Positions 23,492-33,901 of a DNA stretch of 64,000 nucleotides are shown here, in pieces (position 1 is the stretch's first letter; every line of letters begins with the position of its first letter). The position numbers and the translations under genes were made by a program. The notes under the pieces are model-generated. The model ran no database searches. It was not told the origin of the DNA and saw nothing but the letters and a program-made list of their open reading frames with translations. This DNA comes from Yoonia maritima (GTDB taxonomy: Bacteria; Pseudomonadota; Alphaproteobacteria; Rhodobacterales; Rhodobacteraceae): the NCBI RefSeq assembly GCF_003003285.1, contig NZ_PVTP01000010.1:83817-147816 (forward strand). The letters are read 5' to 3'.

Positions 23492-24484
23492 ATGCGGCGT
23501 TTAACTTATTTCGTCATCTTTCTTGCCGCGCTTTATAGCATTTATTGGCTCGTCGGCTCCCGCGCTGTGGAACGCGGTGCCATATCGGCCATCAGCCAAG
23601 CCCAAGACGACGGTTGGGATATCTCTTATACAGATTTAAACACAATTGGTTTTCCATCGCGATTTGATACGACGGTTACGGAATTGTCGGTGTCACCTGT
23701 CGGTGATCCATGGCGTTGGGATGCGCCGTTCTTTCAGGTTTTTGCACTTAGCTATCAGCCCAATCGCGTGATTGCAGCATTTCCGGATGAACAACAGTTT
23801 GCTGTTGCGGGGCAGGTCATCACGCTCAATGCTGATGGTTTGCGGGCAAGCGCTGGGGTCGCTGCGAATGCCGATCTAAGTTTTGATGACGCGACGATCG
23901 AGGTCGGGCAGCTCACCGCAAAATCAGACATGAGTTGGCAGATGAGTTGGGACCGTGCGCTGGGCGCATTTCGTACGCAGCCATCTGCCGAAAATCGCTA
24001 TGATGCGTATTTCGAAGCCGATGAGATCATATTACCTCGGGCGATTGTTGAACAAATTGATCCTTCGGGTAGATTGGGGCCTGCATTGACACATGTGGTT
24101 CAGGATAGCGCAATTACCTTTGATCAGCCTCTTGACCGTCATGCGTTTGATGGTCTTGGGCCGGCACCAGTTGCGACCAATTTTACACTTCGGAATTTTA
24201 CCATTCGCTGGGGTGCGGTTACCGTTCAAGCGCAGGGTGGTTTTGATATCGACAGGCAAGGAATTCCAGATGGGCGCATCACTTTTCGATCAGAACAGTG
24301 GCGTGAGATGATCGAAATGATGGTTGCCGCTGGCTTGATCGATCCCGGTATTGAAACGACAGTTATGAATGTCGCTTCGACGATGGCTTTGGGTAGTGGT
24401 GGGCTCGAGCTGCCATTGGTGTTTAGGGGCGGTTCGATGTCGATCGGCCCGCTTCCGATTGGTCCTGCGCCTCGTTTTCGTTAG
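23492..24484 (+). CDS. DUF2125 domain-containing protein
   Basis: The 330-residue protein begins with a signal-anchor helix (LTYFVIFLAALYSIYWLVGS), with the rest facing the periplasm. WDISYTDLNTIGFPSRFDTT followed by DPWRWDAPFFQVFALSYQPN is the DUF2125 hallmark, and the C-terminus GGLELPLVFRGGSMSIGPLP is also typical. Function is unknown; members look like envelope proteins of repetitive beta structure. The gene converges with the ycjF-like gene, with only 2 bases between the stops. Confidence 0.88.
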   Translation: MRRLTYFVIFLAALYSIYWLVGSRAVERGAISAISQAQDDGWDISYTDLNTIGFPSRFDTTVTELSVSPVGDPWRWDAPFFQVFALSYQPNRVIAAFPDEQQFAVAGQVITLNADGLRASAGVAANADLSFDDATIEVGQLTAKSDMSWQMSWDRALGAFRTQPSAENRYDAYFEADEIILPRAIVEQIDPSGRLGPALTHVVQDSAITFDQPLDRHAFDGLGPAPVATNFTLRNFTIRWGAVTVQAQGGFDIDRQGIPDGRITFRSEQWREMIEMMVAAGLIDPGIETTVMNVASTMALGSGGLELPLVFRGGSMSIGPLPIGPAPRFR

Positions 24485-24486
24485 AA

Positions 24487-25476
24487 CTACCCTTTTCCGA
24501 ATAACCCTGTCAGCGCCCTGCGCAGCAGCGCCGTGACTGATGGCCGTTGGGCGGCATGGAAGGGAAGCGGTCTGCAGACTTCGATAGCTGCGACGCCAAC
24601 GCGTGCGGTTAGGGCGCCGTTTATGACGCCTTCACCAAACCGGCGCGATACTTTGGACAGAACACCCCCGCCTGCGACTGATCCAATCAGATCATCGCCC
24701 ACAGCAACCGCGCCCGTGGCGACAAGATGGGTCAAGACAGAGCGTGTCAGTCGCCAGCTTCCCAATGTGCCTGCCCGGCCACCGTAAATCTCGGCGATGC
24801 GGCGGATCATGCGTAGGTTCGAGGTAAGAGCCGTGAATAAGTCTGCCAAGGCAAGCGGAACGATAGCTGTGACTGTCGCAACCTGACGAGCTGCTGCTTC
24901 GACCTCGCGTTGGGCGCGCGCGTCGAGCGGGGCAAGCAAACTGTTTTCGGCCAACCCGATTAAGCCATCCGCATCAAGCACATCGTTGCTGCGTGATTTA
25001 AGCTCTGACCGTCCCCATGATGTGTCATCGCGGTGGGCATAAAGTTTATCAAGCGCGGAAATGACAGAACGCGCCGACTTTAGGTCGCCACTGTTAAGCG
25101 CATCTGTTGCCTGTCGTTGGATCGTGTCCAGCCGTTTTAACCGCCCAAATGCGGCAAGCTCTCGCAATGCAACAATCGCTAGAACGAGGATCAAAAGGCC
25201 AATCAATGCAGTGGCGATTCCACCCAAGATAGGCGACCGCGCTAGCAGCCCATTCACATAATCCCAAGCGGCGAGCGATACGATAAAGCCCACAAGCGAA
25301 ACAGCGATTGACCAGAACCAACGCGCAAGTCGCGATGGCTTGCGGGCAGCTATCGCCGCGACCTGCTGCATCGCTGCCCCTTGTGGGGTCGTCACAAGAT
25401 CAGGGACTGGCGGCGCTGTGTCCGGCTTGGCTGTTTCGGTTTCATCAAGGTCGATCAGGACGGGGCCGTTTGTCAT
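24487..25476 (-). CDS. TIGR01620/YcjF-like membrane protein (DUF697)
   Basis: The 329-residue inner-membrane protein has two hydrophobic segments (near residues 53-70 and 82-105) after a polar N-terminus. The DUF697 region follows, with PLALADLFTALTSNLRMIRRIAEIYGGR and GVAAIEVCRPLPF. In Rhodobacterales and enterobacteria it is paired with YcjX, and here its start overlaps the ycjX stop by 4 bases. Function is unknown; membrane stress or envelope roles have been suggested for the pair. Confidence 0.9.
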   Translation of the reverse strand: MTNGPVLIDLDETETAKPDTAPPVPDLVTTPQGAAMQQVAAIAARKPSRLARWFWSIAVSLVGFIVSLAAWDYVNGLLARSPILGGIATALIGLLILVLAIVALRELAAFGRLKRLDTIQRQATDALNSGDLKSARSVISALDKLYAHRDDTSWGRSELKSRSNDVLDADGLIGLAENSLLAPLDARAQREVEAAARQVATVTAIVPLALADLFTALTSNLRMIRRIAEIYGGRAGTLGSWRLTRSVLTHLVATGAVAVGDDLIGSVAGGGVLSKVSRRFGEGVINGALTARVGVAAIEVCRPLPFHAAQRPSVTALLRRALTGLFGKG

Positions 25477-26885
25477 AGCCTGTCTCCCAACAAGAATTGA
25501 ACGGCCTTATCGAGCCGAATATGTGGTGGCCCATCGCGGGGGCGTAGGGTCAGTGGGGCAGGGGCGAACCGCATCACGCTGTAATCGGCATCGAGCCACT
25601 TTTCCGCGCCCGAGCGTGCGGGCGATAGCAGATGCGCTGGGTCGTCAGGCAGCTTTCCGGGATAGAACGCCGCTTGTTTCCCGGTATCAAGCAAACGCCC
25701 CCTTACTACGTCCAACTGCTTGCCATCGTGATCGACGGTGTCTTCGACCGTGGTACGTAAGGATGCGATCGACATTGCCGTGGTTTTTGCACCCGCGAAA
25801 TCCGCTCGGTCACGGGCCTCGCGCAGCAAGGCCTCAGTAATCGCGGTAAGTTGCGGGTGTTGGCTGTGGTGGAGGTGGTCGGCCTTGGTCGCCGCGAACA
25901 GGATTTTCTCGACGCGGCGTCCTTGGAATATCCGCGTCAGGAACGCGTTTCGACCGGGGCGGAATGCGCTTAGGATGCCAGCCATCGTACCGCGCAGATC
26001 GTCAAGCGCAGCAGGGCCAGCGTGGATCGCACCCAGAACGTCAACCAGCACAATTTGGCGATCAATCTTAGCAAAGTGATCCCGAAAGAATGGGCGCACG
26101 ATGTTGCGCTTATAGCTTTCAAAACGACGCTCAAATTCACGACCCAGCGATTTTCTTGAAAAGCCACTGCCCGGGAGCGGGGCGAATGTTAATACGGGTG
26201 ATCCGGCCAATTCACCCGGCAGCATAAACCGCCCCGGGGTGCAGTCTGAAAATCCCGCCGCGCGGCTTTCGTTGAGATGGGTCGTAAAGACCTCGGCAAG
26301 TTGTAGGGCTGTTGGTTCATCAAGCGAAGCATTCGCATCGGACACTTTGCAAAGCTGTAAGTAGGCGTCGCCTCCCGGTCGGTCTGCGGCGCGAGCAAGG
26401 GCAGCGGCAGACCATTCTTCATAGGATTGATCTAGCAATGCCAAATCAAGCAACCATTCCCCCGGATAATCGACAATATCAATATGCACAGTCCGTGGAC
26501 CGGATAAGCCGGACAACAGCCCGCTAGGTTGAACGCGCAGCGATAGCCGCAATTCACTAATCCGATTGGTGCTTTCGGGCCATTTGGGTTCAGGCGCCGT
26601 CAGGCACCCTAGATGGGTTTCATAGGCAAACCTTGGGATCGTATCGTCGGGTTGCGGTTGAAGGTAGGCCGTTTGAATACTGCCGTTCGCAGCGGCAGCC
26701 AGTTGCGGCATACGCCCGCGATCCATCAAGTTTGCGACCAACGAGGTGATAAACACAGTTTTGCCCGCGCGTGAAAGTCCAGTCACACCAAGCCGGATCA
26801 CCGGATCAGCGAACGGAGATGTCAGCGTATCAGTCACTTCGGCCGCGGCACGTGTAATCTGATTTGCGATAGTTGCGATAACCAA
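25473..26885 (-). CDS. YcjX-like P-loop protein (DUF463)
   Basis: The 470-residue GTPase-like protein has Walker A in GLSRAGKTVFITSLV near residues 34-48. The YcjX-specific VDYPGEWLLDL and IVLVDVLGAIHAGP segments follow, and FAATKADHLHH occupies the NKxD-like position. It is cytoplasmic and works with the membrane partner encoded by the next, overlapping gene. The start ATG at 26885 faces truA across a 94-base divergent promoter region. Confidence 0.9.
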   Translation of the reverse strand: MVIATIANQITRAAAEVTDTLTSPFADPVIRLGVTGLSRAGKTVFITSLVANLMDRGRMPQLAAAANGSIQTAYLQPQPDDTIPRFAYETHLGCLTAPEPKWPESTNRISELRLSLRVQPSGLLSGLSGPRTVHIDIVDYPGEWLLDLALLDQSYEEWSAAALARAADRPGGDAYLQLCKVSDANASLDEPTALQLAEVFTTHLNESRAAGFSDCTPGRFMLPGELAGSPVLTFAPLPGSGFSRKSLGREFERRFESYKRNIVRPFFRDHFAKIDRQIVLVDVLGAIHAGPAALDDLRGTMAGILSAFRPGRNAFLTRIFQGRRVEKILFAATKADHLHHSQHPQLTAITEALLREARDRADFAGAKTTAMSIASLRTTVEDTVDHDGKQLDVVRGRLLDTGKQAAFYPGKLPDDPAHLLSPARSGAEKWLDADYSVMRFAPAPLTLRPRDGPPHIRLDKAVQFLLGDRL

Positions 26886-26979
26886 TTGCGGCCCTTTCGA
26901 TGCTTGCGATCAAGATAGGGCCGTGTCGGGCGGATGTGTAGGGATTGATTTTATGTACTCTCCCCCCTAATCGGGGTGA

Positions 26980-27747
26980 ATGCCACGTTTTGCCCTTCTT
27001 ATCGAATATCACGGTGCGCCCTTTTCGGGGTGGCAGCGCCAGAATGACCAACCTTCTGTACAAGGCGCGATAGAGGCGGCTTTGGCTAAGATTGAACCGG
27101 GTGAACACACCATCGGTGCTGCAGGCCGTACCGATGCTGGCGTCCATGCCACGGGACAAGTCGCACATTGTGATATGAGCCGCGATTGGGACCCGTTTCG
27201 ACTGTCAGAGGCGCTCAATTTTCATCTAAAACCGCATCCGATTGCGGTAGTGAAATGCGCGCGTGTTGATGACGAATGGCATGCGCGCTTTGGGGCATTG
27301 GAGCGTCGGTATCTGTTCCGCCTTGTTGCGCGGCGCGCGCCGCTAACATCCGAGGCTGGCCAGTTGTGGCGCGTGAACTGTCAGTTAGATACTGCGGCGA
27401 TGCAGGCCGGTGCGGACCGATTAATTGGCTTGCATGATTTTACGACATTTAGATCGTCAATTTGCCAATCGAAAAGCCCAGTCAAAACGCTGGATGAATT
27501 AACGATCAAAGAAATCCAGCGCCCTAATGGCATCGAATATCAATTCTATGTCCGTGCCCGATCTTTCCTTCATAACCAAGTACGCAGCTTTGTCGGCACG
27601 TTGGAACGGGTCGGCGCGGGTGCATGGACCCCTGATGATGTTACGTCCGCGCTTGAAGCAGCAGATCGGTCTAGGTGTGGGCCGGTTTGCCCTCCACAAG
27701 GGCTTTACCTTGCGGGTGTGCAATATCCTGCTGATCCGTTCGCCTGA
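26980..27747 (+). CDS. truA: tRNA pseudouridine(38-40) synthase
   Basis: TruA converts uridines 38-40 of tRNA anticodon stems to pseudouridine. The 255-residue protein has the catalytic Asp52 in [17 protein letters not shown], the [11 protein letters not shown] stretch and [13 protein letters not shown] near the C-terminus. Length is normal. The start [20 protein letters not shown] is canonical. Confidence 0.96.
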   Translation: MPRFALLIEYHGAPFSGWQRQNDQPSVQGAIEAALAKIEPGEHTIGAAGRTDAGVHATGQVAHCDMSRDWDPFRLSEALNFHLKPHPIAVVKCARVDDEWHARFGALERRYLFRLVARRAPLTSEAGQLWRVNCQLDTAAMQAGADRLIGLHDFTTFRSSICQSKSPVKTLDELTIKEIQRPNGIEYQFYVRARSFLHNQVRSFVGTLERVGAGAWTPDDVTSALEAADRSRCGPVCPPQGLYLAGVQYPADPFA

Positions 27748-27849
27748 AAACTGCTTGCGCGTATGTGAATGGTCAATCAATGGATGCTTGTTTAGTATCT
27801 AAGGGAACCAATCCGTAGTGAACCAGTTAGCCAGTGTAGGGGGCAGCAA

Positions 27850-29625
27850 TTGACCGATTTGAAGTGGCTCGTTTTTGGTTTCATCTGTGCGGCAAGCGCC
27901 GCACAAGCGCAGGATGTACGTCTGAACAGTACGCAAGCACGCGGCGCATTAGATGACGCATCTTTGTTGCGCGCGCTGGATAATACCGCCGTCCCGCAGG
28001 ACTATATTGCAGCAGCGCGGGCGGACTATCGTCGGCTTCTAACGGCGCTATATGCGCAAGGCTATTACGCGGGCCAAATCTCGATCACTGTAGATGGCAC
28101 GGAAGCATCGCGCATCGCGCCGCTTTCAGCGCCTTCAAGCATTTCTAAAGTTGTTATCAATGTAACGCCGGGGCCACGGTTCACATTTGGCGAAGTTTCG
28201 ATAACCCCCTTGCCAAGAGGTACTGAACTTCCTCAGGATTTGGGGCCACGCCAACCTGCGCGATCAGGGCAGATATCGTCAGCTGTGTCTGGTGGCGTAA
28301 ATAGCTGGCGCGATCAGGGGTACGCGGTGGCGCGTGTGGCGTCGCAACGTATTACGGCACGCCATTTAGATGAAAAACTTGATGTTGCTGTTGCACTTGA
28401 TCCCGGACCTTTGGTGCGGTTCGGTGATTTAACCGTGACAGGGAACGAAACGGTAAGCACGGCCCGCGTGCGCCAAATTGCGGGTTTACCAACGGGCGAC
28501 GTGTATTCACCATCTGATATTGACGCTGTTGAGCGGCGATTGCGTCGTACGGGTACGTTCGACAGCGTGGCAGTGACCCAAGCCGATGACCTAAGCGACG
28601 GTGCAGTCCTGCCAATGACCGTTCAGTTGGATGAATCTAAGCGCCGCCGCTTTGGGTTCGGGCTTGAGATGTCGACGGTCGAGGGGCTGACAGTCTCATC
28701 TTTCTGGCTGCATCGTAACCTGCTGGGCGGCGCCGAAAGATTACGTGTTGATGTCGAAGTTGCAGGTATAGACGGCGAGACTGGCGGAACCGACTATAGC
28801 TTGCGCGGGAACTTTACACGGCCCGCAACATTCGGCCCGGATACAGAGTTTTTTCTTACCTCTGAGCTATCTCGCGAAGATGAACCCGATTACCTGATCG
28901 ATAAATTTGCCGTCGAGACAGGTTTTTCACGGATTTTAAGTGACGATTTGACTGTTCGGGTTGGGGTTGGCTTGCTCACCGCACGCGAAGAAAGCGACCT
29001 TGGCACGCGGGAATACACGCTTTTAACCCTGCCGTTGGACGCAACATATGATCGTCGTGACAGCGAAACGAACGCGAAATCAGGGTATTACCTTGACCTG
29101 TCTTCGACGCCATTCATCAGCCTAGGCGCTGACGTAAAGGGGCTGCGTTTGTTTGGTGACGCGCGTGGGTATTACAGTTTTGGCGAAGAGCAAAAACTGA
29201 CTTTCGCCGGGCGCTTGCAGTTTGGGAGCATCGTTGGCGCTGATATTGATCAGGCGCCTGCAGATTATCTGTTTTATTCCGGCGGTGGTGGGACGGTGCG
29301 CGGACAACCGTATAAATCGCTTGGGATCGATAGCGTCGTGGGCGGCACGGCGGTCACCACTGGTGGTACATCATTTGCTGGTGCGCAGTTAGAAGCGCGT
29401 TATCTTGTCCGCGAAAAAATATCATTGGTTGGGTTTTATGATGTTGGGCAAATTGGTGATACTGATCTGCCGCTAGAAGACGGTGACTGGCATGCCGGCG
29501 CGGGTATCGGATTACGCTATGAAACCGGGATAGGTCCGATCAGGTTGGATATCGGGACCCAAGCGAGCGGCGATGACGCCGGCGAAGACGTGCAAGTTTA
29601 TATTGGGATTGGACAAGCGTTTTGA
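27850..29625 (+). CDS. tamA: TamA-like outer-membrane BamA/Omp85 family protein
   Basis: The 591-residue outer-membrane protein has a signal peptide (cleavage likely after SAAQA, residue 20) and periplasmic POTRA domains to about residue 270. A 16-strand-type beta barrel follows; its conserved loop-6 motif appears as GGGGTVRGQPYKSLG and it ends in IGIGQAF, with a C-terminal Phe. With TamB it forms a conduit that helps insert outer-membrane proteins or move lipids. The start is TTG 27850, after GTAGGGGGCAGCAA. Its stop overlaps the TTG start of tamB (TTGA), which couples the pair. Confidence 0.93.
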   Translation: MTDLKWLVFGFICAASAAQAQDVRLNSTQARGALDDASLLRALDNTAVPQDYIAAARADYRRLLTALYAQGYYAGQISITVDGTEASRIAPLSAPSSISKVVINVTPGPRFTFGEVSITPLPRGTELPQDLGPRQPARSGQISSAVSGGVNSWRDQGYAVARVASQRITARHLDEKLDVAVALDPGPLVRFGDLTVTGNETVSTARVRQIAGLPTGDVYSPSDIDAVERRLRRTGTFDSVAVTQADDLSDGAVLPMTVQLDESKRRRFGFGLEMSTVEGLTVSSFWLHRNLLGGAERLRVDVEVAGIDGETGGTDYSLRGNFTRPATFGPDTEFFLTSELSREDEPDYLIDKFAVETGFSRILSDDLTVRVGVGLLTAREESDLGTREYTLLTLPLDATYDRRDSETNAKSGYYLDLSSTPFISLGADVKGLRLFGDARGYYSFGEEQKLTFAGRLQFGSIVGADIDQAPADYLFYSGGGGTVRGQPYKSLGIDSVVGGTAVTTGGTSFAGAQLEARYLVREKISLVGFYDVGQIGDTDLPLEDGDWHAGAGIGLRYETGIGPIRLDIGTQASGDDAGEDVQVYIGIGQAF

Positions 29626-32600
29626 GAAAATTCCTACCGTTCATATGTGCGATGTTCTTGCCGATGTCTGTAATCGCACAGACCCAAGAGGAAGAAGACA
29701 AAGGGTATCTGACTGAACTGATCGAGGAAAATCTGTCTGGCGTCAGCCGGGATGTTAGCATCATCGGTTTCCAAGGTGCACTAAGTTCGAATGCGACGAT
29801 TGATGTTCTAACTGTTTCTGATGCCGATGGTGTTTGGCTTTCGCTCGAGGATATTGTGCTTAAGTGGAACCGTAGCGCGCTTTTGCGTGGTGCGATTGAT
29901 GTTGAGGAACTAAGCGCAGCGCGTATTGTTGTGTCGCGCGCACCGGTGCCCGAAGCATCGTCATCCGGCCCCGCCGCAGAAGCTACGCCATTTGCGCTGC
30001 CTGAATTGCCAGTCAGCATTGCGTTAGACGAACTAAATATCGAACAGATTGAATTGGGCGAGACATTTTTGGGGGAACCCATAACGATCAGCCTATCGGG
30101 ACAAGCATCGTTGGGTGGCGGTGAGGGTGATGCCAATATCACAGCCACCCGAATTGGGGAAAAGGCGGGCGTTTTTGAAATCAATGGCGGATACTCTAAC
30201 GAAACACGTGTGCTTGATCTGCTATTGAACCTTGAAGAGGGTGCCGATGGCATTGCGGCCCGTATTCTGGATCTGCCGGGGCGGCCATCTGTAAAACTTG
30301 CGATCGAAGGCAACGCACCTATCGATGATTATAACGCAACTCTTGCCATCGCGACTGACGGTCAAGATCGTTTAAGCGGTACCTTTGGATTGCTGAATGC
30401 TGATGCGCAGCAGCGTATCAGTCTGGACGTTGGCGGGGACATCTCGCCGTTGTTTAACCCAGAATACCAAAGTTTCTTTGGTACGGATGCACAACTGTCC
30501 GCCCAAGCCGTATTGTCTGATACAGGGCGCGTCGACATTCCTGAAATCGCGATTGATGCAGGGCGTGTCACGCTTTCTGGTGCTTTGCAGATTGGCAACG
30601 AAGGTTGGCCAGAGCTGATCGACTTGGCTGGTGCGATTACGCCCGTCACCGATGAGGCTGTGCTGCTGCCTCTGTCTGGGCCGAAAACCTATGTGAACGG
30701 CGCTGATCTTGCGATTTCCTATGATGCTGCGACAGCCGACGACTGGCGCGCGGACATTTCCGTGACAGGTTTTGACCGGCCCGGACTAAAAATCGATGAT
30801 CTGAGCTTGCGGGGCGGTGGAATACTAAGACCCGGCGAAGGCGATTTGATCGGGCAGGTGACTGCGAACCTTGCCTATGGCGCAACAGGGCTTCAGCTTG
30901 ATGATGCCGGGGCGGCTCGTGCTTTTGGTGACCGGATCGAAGGCGTGCTTACTGCCGCCCGTATCGAAGACGAACCGACTGAGATTAGCCAATTTACCCT
31001 TAGCGGCGCGGGCATTGATATTCGCGCTAGCGGCGTTGTTGACGGGCCAAAGTCTGGCTTTCAGTCGTCAATCGTCGCCAACGTACAGGTTGCTGGCCTT
31101 GAGCGGTTTTCAACACTTGTCGGGAATGAACTCGGCGGTGCGGCTAACGTTGATCTTCAGGCTGCGCTGACACCGTTGGATGGTTTGTACAGCGTTGCTT
31201 TGACAGGGCAGACGACAGATTTATCGATTGGCATTGAGCAGGCCGATGCTGTTCTTGCTGGGGCGGGTACAATTGCCGCTACAGCGGTGCGCGACACCGA
31301 AGGCACACGGCTAGAGTCACTGCAAATCCAAACGCCTGCTGCCGGGGTTACGGCGACGGCTTCGTTGACCAGTGAACAAACCGCTGCGCAATTCAATGCC
31401 ATCCTGCGCGACGTCAGCAAAGTCATGCCCGATGTGATTGGTCGTGCGACGGTGGCTGGCGACGTAAAGCGTGACGCAGATGGCGTCATTGATATCACCG
31501 TTAACGGTACTGCACCTGCGACGACGTTTTCGGGTGGTGCAACCGTTAACCCATCCGAGAATGGCCAGACGGTCAATGGACAGTTGCGCGCTGCGGTATC
31601 CGATCTGTCGCGGTATGCAGCAATTGCAGGTCGGCCTTTGGCAGGGGCAGCCAACGTGACTGCAAGTGGTGTGCTGCTGAGCGATCAATTGCGTTTTGAC
31701 GTTGATGTTTCTGGGGAAACCGAAAACTTGGTCACCGGGATCGAACGGGTTGATCCGCTTCTTGCTGGCGACGGTCAATTCAGTGTTTCGATTGCGCGCC
31801 CAGCCAATGATTCCCTCTTGGTTTCTGATCTGTCTGTTCTCACGGATGCGTTTGTGTTGGGTGGCAGTGCTGACTTACGTGCCGAAGGCCCGACAGCTGC
31901 CGACGTTTATCTGCGCCTTGCTGATGCAGCTGTTCTTGACCCAAGCCTGAATGGTCCAATCTCGCTCACTTTGAATGCTGTGCCGGGCGTTGAAAATGCT
32001 ACAGATGCTGTTTTGCGTATGTCCGGCGCGGGGGCCAATGTCGCCTTGGATGCGAATGTGGCAGCACCTGCAAATGATTACGAGGTGTCAGGTGAACTGA
32101 CTGCGGATGTGGCTGACCTTGGTGTGTTTGCGGCTCTGGTTGGGCAGCCGTTAACGGGTGGTTTGACGCTATCTGCCTCGGGCAATGTGTTACCCGATCT
32201 TAGCCGTTTTGACGCGACAATCGCTGCGCGCAGCGACGGATTGGGTGTTGGAAATCCAACCGTTGATCCGTTAATTGCTGGAACGGGACGGGTGAATGCA
32301 ACAGTCGGCCTGTCTGACGGCGTGTTGGCTGTTCGCACGCTCGAGGTGTCGACACCGCAAGTATCAATTGTTGGAGCGCTTAACGGCGCTGCTGGATATG
32401 GGCAAGGTCGGTTTAACGCCAGTTTGCGCGATGTTGGTGTGCTGACCGATCAGATCAGCGGCCCCGTGCGCGCGACAGGGTCCGCCTCATTGGACGAAGC
32501 TGGGAACTGGGGCATCGATGCCACAGGTACTGGACCTGGCGGTTTGCGTGCCGACGTGAACGGCCAAATTAATCAAAACGGTCGTATGGATTTGGACATC

Positions 32601-33887
32601 AACGGGAGTGCGCCGCTTGCCTTGGCAAACGCTGCAATCGATCCACGGCGCCTAAGCGGTACCGCGAATTTCGATATTGGCGTTAACGGGCAACCTGAAC
32701 TTTCGTCGTTGAATGGTCGCGTGACGTTCGCGGACGGGCGACTGACCGCGCCGACATTAAAGCAAGCGTTATCTAATATTGGCGGCCAGATCAGCCTAAG
32801 CGGCGATGCTGCGCAGTTTGATTTACGTGCGCAAGTTGAAGGCGGCGGGAGCCTATCTGTTCGTGGTCCTATTGGCCTGACGGGTTCCAAACAGGCCGAT
32901 CTTGCCCTGATTTTCGATAACGTGGTGCAGCAAGATCCCGAGCTATATTCAACAACGGTGGATGGTACGATCACCATGAAGGGTCCAGTTGATGGCGGTG
33001 CACGCATCGCAGGGCGGCTGACATTGGGACAGACCGATATTCAGGTGCCGTCGTCTAGTATCAGTTCGCTTGGTGACCTTCCTGATGTGGTGCACCTTGG
33101 CGAAGGTGCCGCCGTTCGGCAAACTTTGCAACGTGCGGGGGTTCTTCAGACGGCCACCAGCGGTGATAGTTCTAGTGGCGCTTCAAAGCGGGCTTATCCG
33201 TTGAATATTATCGTCGACGCTCCGTCGCGAATTTTCATTCGCGGTCGCGGGCTTGATGCTGAATTGGGTGGTCGGTTGACCATCGGGGGGACAACGGCGA
33301 ATGTTGTACCTGTTGGCCGGTTTGAATTGATGCGCGGGCGCATCGACATTCTGCAACAGCGGTTTGACCTGACAGAGGGCAGCGCGACGATGCAGGGCGA
33401 TTTTGCGCCATACATCCGGCTTGTCGCGACAACACAGTCCACGACGGGAACAACGATCAACATTATCGTTGAGGGGCCCGCGAACGAACCCGAAGTGACC
33501 TTTGAATCGGTCCCGGAATTGCCTCAGGACGAAGTCCTTTCGCAGCTCATCTTTGGTCGCGACCTGCAAAGCATCAGCCCGCTTCAGGCGGTTCAGTTGG
33601 CTTCGGCGATCAGCACGCTTGCCGGGAAGGGCGGCGGTGCCGTGGACCGCTTGCGTGAAAATATTGGGTTGGATGATTTTGACGTCACAACCGACGAAGA
33701 AGGCAATGCAGCCGTGCGTGGCGGCAAATACCTGTCCGAGAATGTCTATACCGATGTCACAATCACCAGCGAAGGCGAGACGGAAATCAACCTGAACCTA
33801 GATATCACCAACGAGATCACCGCCAAAGGCAGCGTTGATCAAGATGGTGAAACCAGTGTCGGTGTGTTCTTTGAACGGGACTATTGA
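29622..33887 (+). CDS. tamB: TamB-like translocation and assembly module protein
   Basis: This is a 1421-residue, inner-membrane-anchored periplasmic protein. An N-terminal signal anchor is followed by about 1000 residues of repetitive beta structure (AsmA/TamB beta-taco). The conserved TamB C-terminal domain follows: LNIIVDAPSRIFIRGRGLDAEL, ..QGDFAPYIRLVATTQS, then PELPQDEVLSQLIFGRDL and a terminal FFERDY. It partners TamA at the outer membrane. The start is TTG 29622 overlapping the tamA stop. It converges with dapB, with 14 bases between the stops. Confidence 0.94.
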   Translation: MRKFLPFICAMFLPMSVIAQTQEEEDKGYLTELIEENLSGVSRDVSIIGFQGALSSNATIDVLTVSDADGVWLSLEDIVLKWNRSALLRGAIDVEELSAARIVVSRAPVPEASSSGPAAEATPFALPELPVSIALDELNIEQIELGETFLGEPITISLSGQASLGGGEGDANITATRIGEKAGVFEINGGYSNETRVLDLLLNLEEGADGIAARILDLPGRPSVKLAIEGNAPIDDYNATLAIATDGQDRLSGTFGLLNADAQQRISLDVGGDISPLFNPEYQSFFGTDAQLSAQAVLSDTGRVDIPEIAIDAGRVTLSGALQIGNEGWPELIDLAGAITPVTDEAVLLPLSGPKTYVNGADLAISYDAATADDWRADISVTGFDRPGLKIDDLSLRGGGILRPGEGDLIGQVTANLAYGATGLQLDDAGAARAFGDRIEGVLTAARIEDEPTEISQFTLSGAGIDIRASGVVDGPKSGFQSSIVANVQVAGLERFSTLVGNELGGAANVDLQAALTPLDGLYSVALTGQTTDLSIGIEQADAVLAGAGTIAATAVRDTEGTRLESLQIQTPAAGVTATASLTSEQTAAQFNAILRDVSKVMPDVIGRATVAGDVKRDADGVIDITVNGTAPATTFSGGATVNPSENGQTVNGQLRAAVSDLSRYAAIAGRPLAGAANVTASGVLLSDQLRFDVDVSGETENLVTGIERVDPLLAGDGQFSVSIARPANDSLLVSDLSVLTDAFVLGGSADLRAEGPTAADVYLRLADAAVLDPSLNGPISLTLNAVPGVENATDAVLRMSGAGANVALDANVAAPANDYEVSGELTADVADLGVFAALVGQPLTGGLTLSASGNVLPDLSRFDATIAARSDGLGVGNPTVDPLIAGTGRVNATVGLSDGVLAVRTLEVSTPQVSIVGALNGAAGYGQGRFNASLRDVGVLTDQISGPVRATGSASLDEAGNWGIDATGTGPGGLRADVNGQINQNGRMDLDINGSAPLALANAAIDPRRLSGTANFDIGVNGQPELSSLNGRVTFADGRLTAPTLKQALSNIGGQISLSGDAAQFDLRAQVEGGGSLSVRGPIGLTGSKQADLALIFDNVVQQDPELYSTTVDGTITMKGPVDGGARIAGRLTLGQTDIQVPSSSISSLGDLPDVVHLGEGAAVRQTLQRAGVLQTATSGDSSSGASKRAYPLNIIVDAPSRIFIRGRGLDAELGGRLTIGGTTANVVPVGRFELMRGRIDILQQRFDLTEGSATMQGDFAPYIRLVATTQSTTGTTINIIVEGPANEPEVTFESVPELPQDEVLSQLIFGRDLQSISPLQAVQLASAISTLAGKGGGAVDRLRENIGLDDFDVTTDEEGNAAVRGGKYLSENVYTDVTITSEGETEINLNLDITNEITAKGSVDQDGETSVGVFFERDY

Positions 33888-33901
33888 CCGAGGTCAGTGA
33901 G

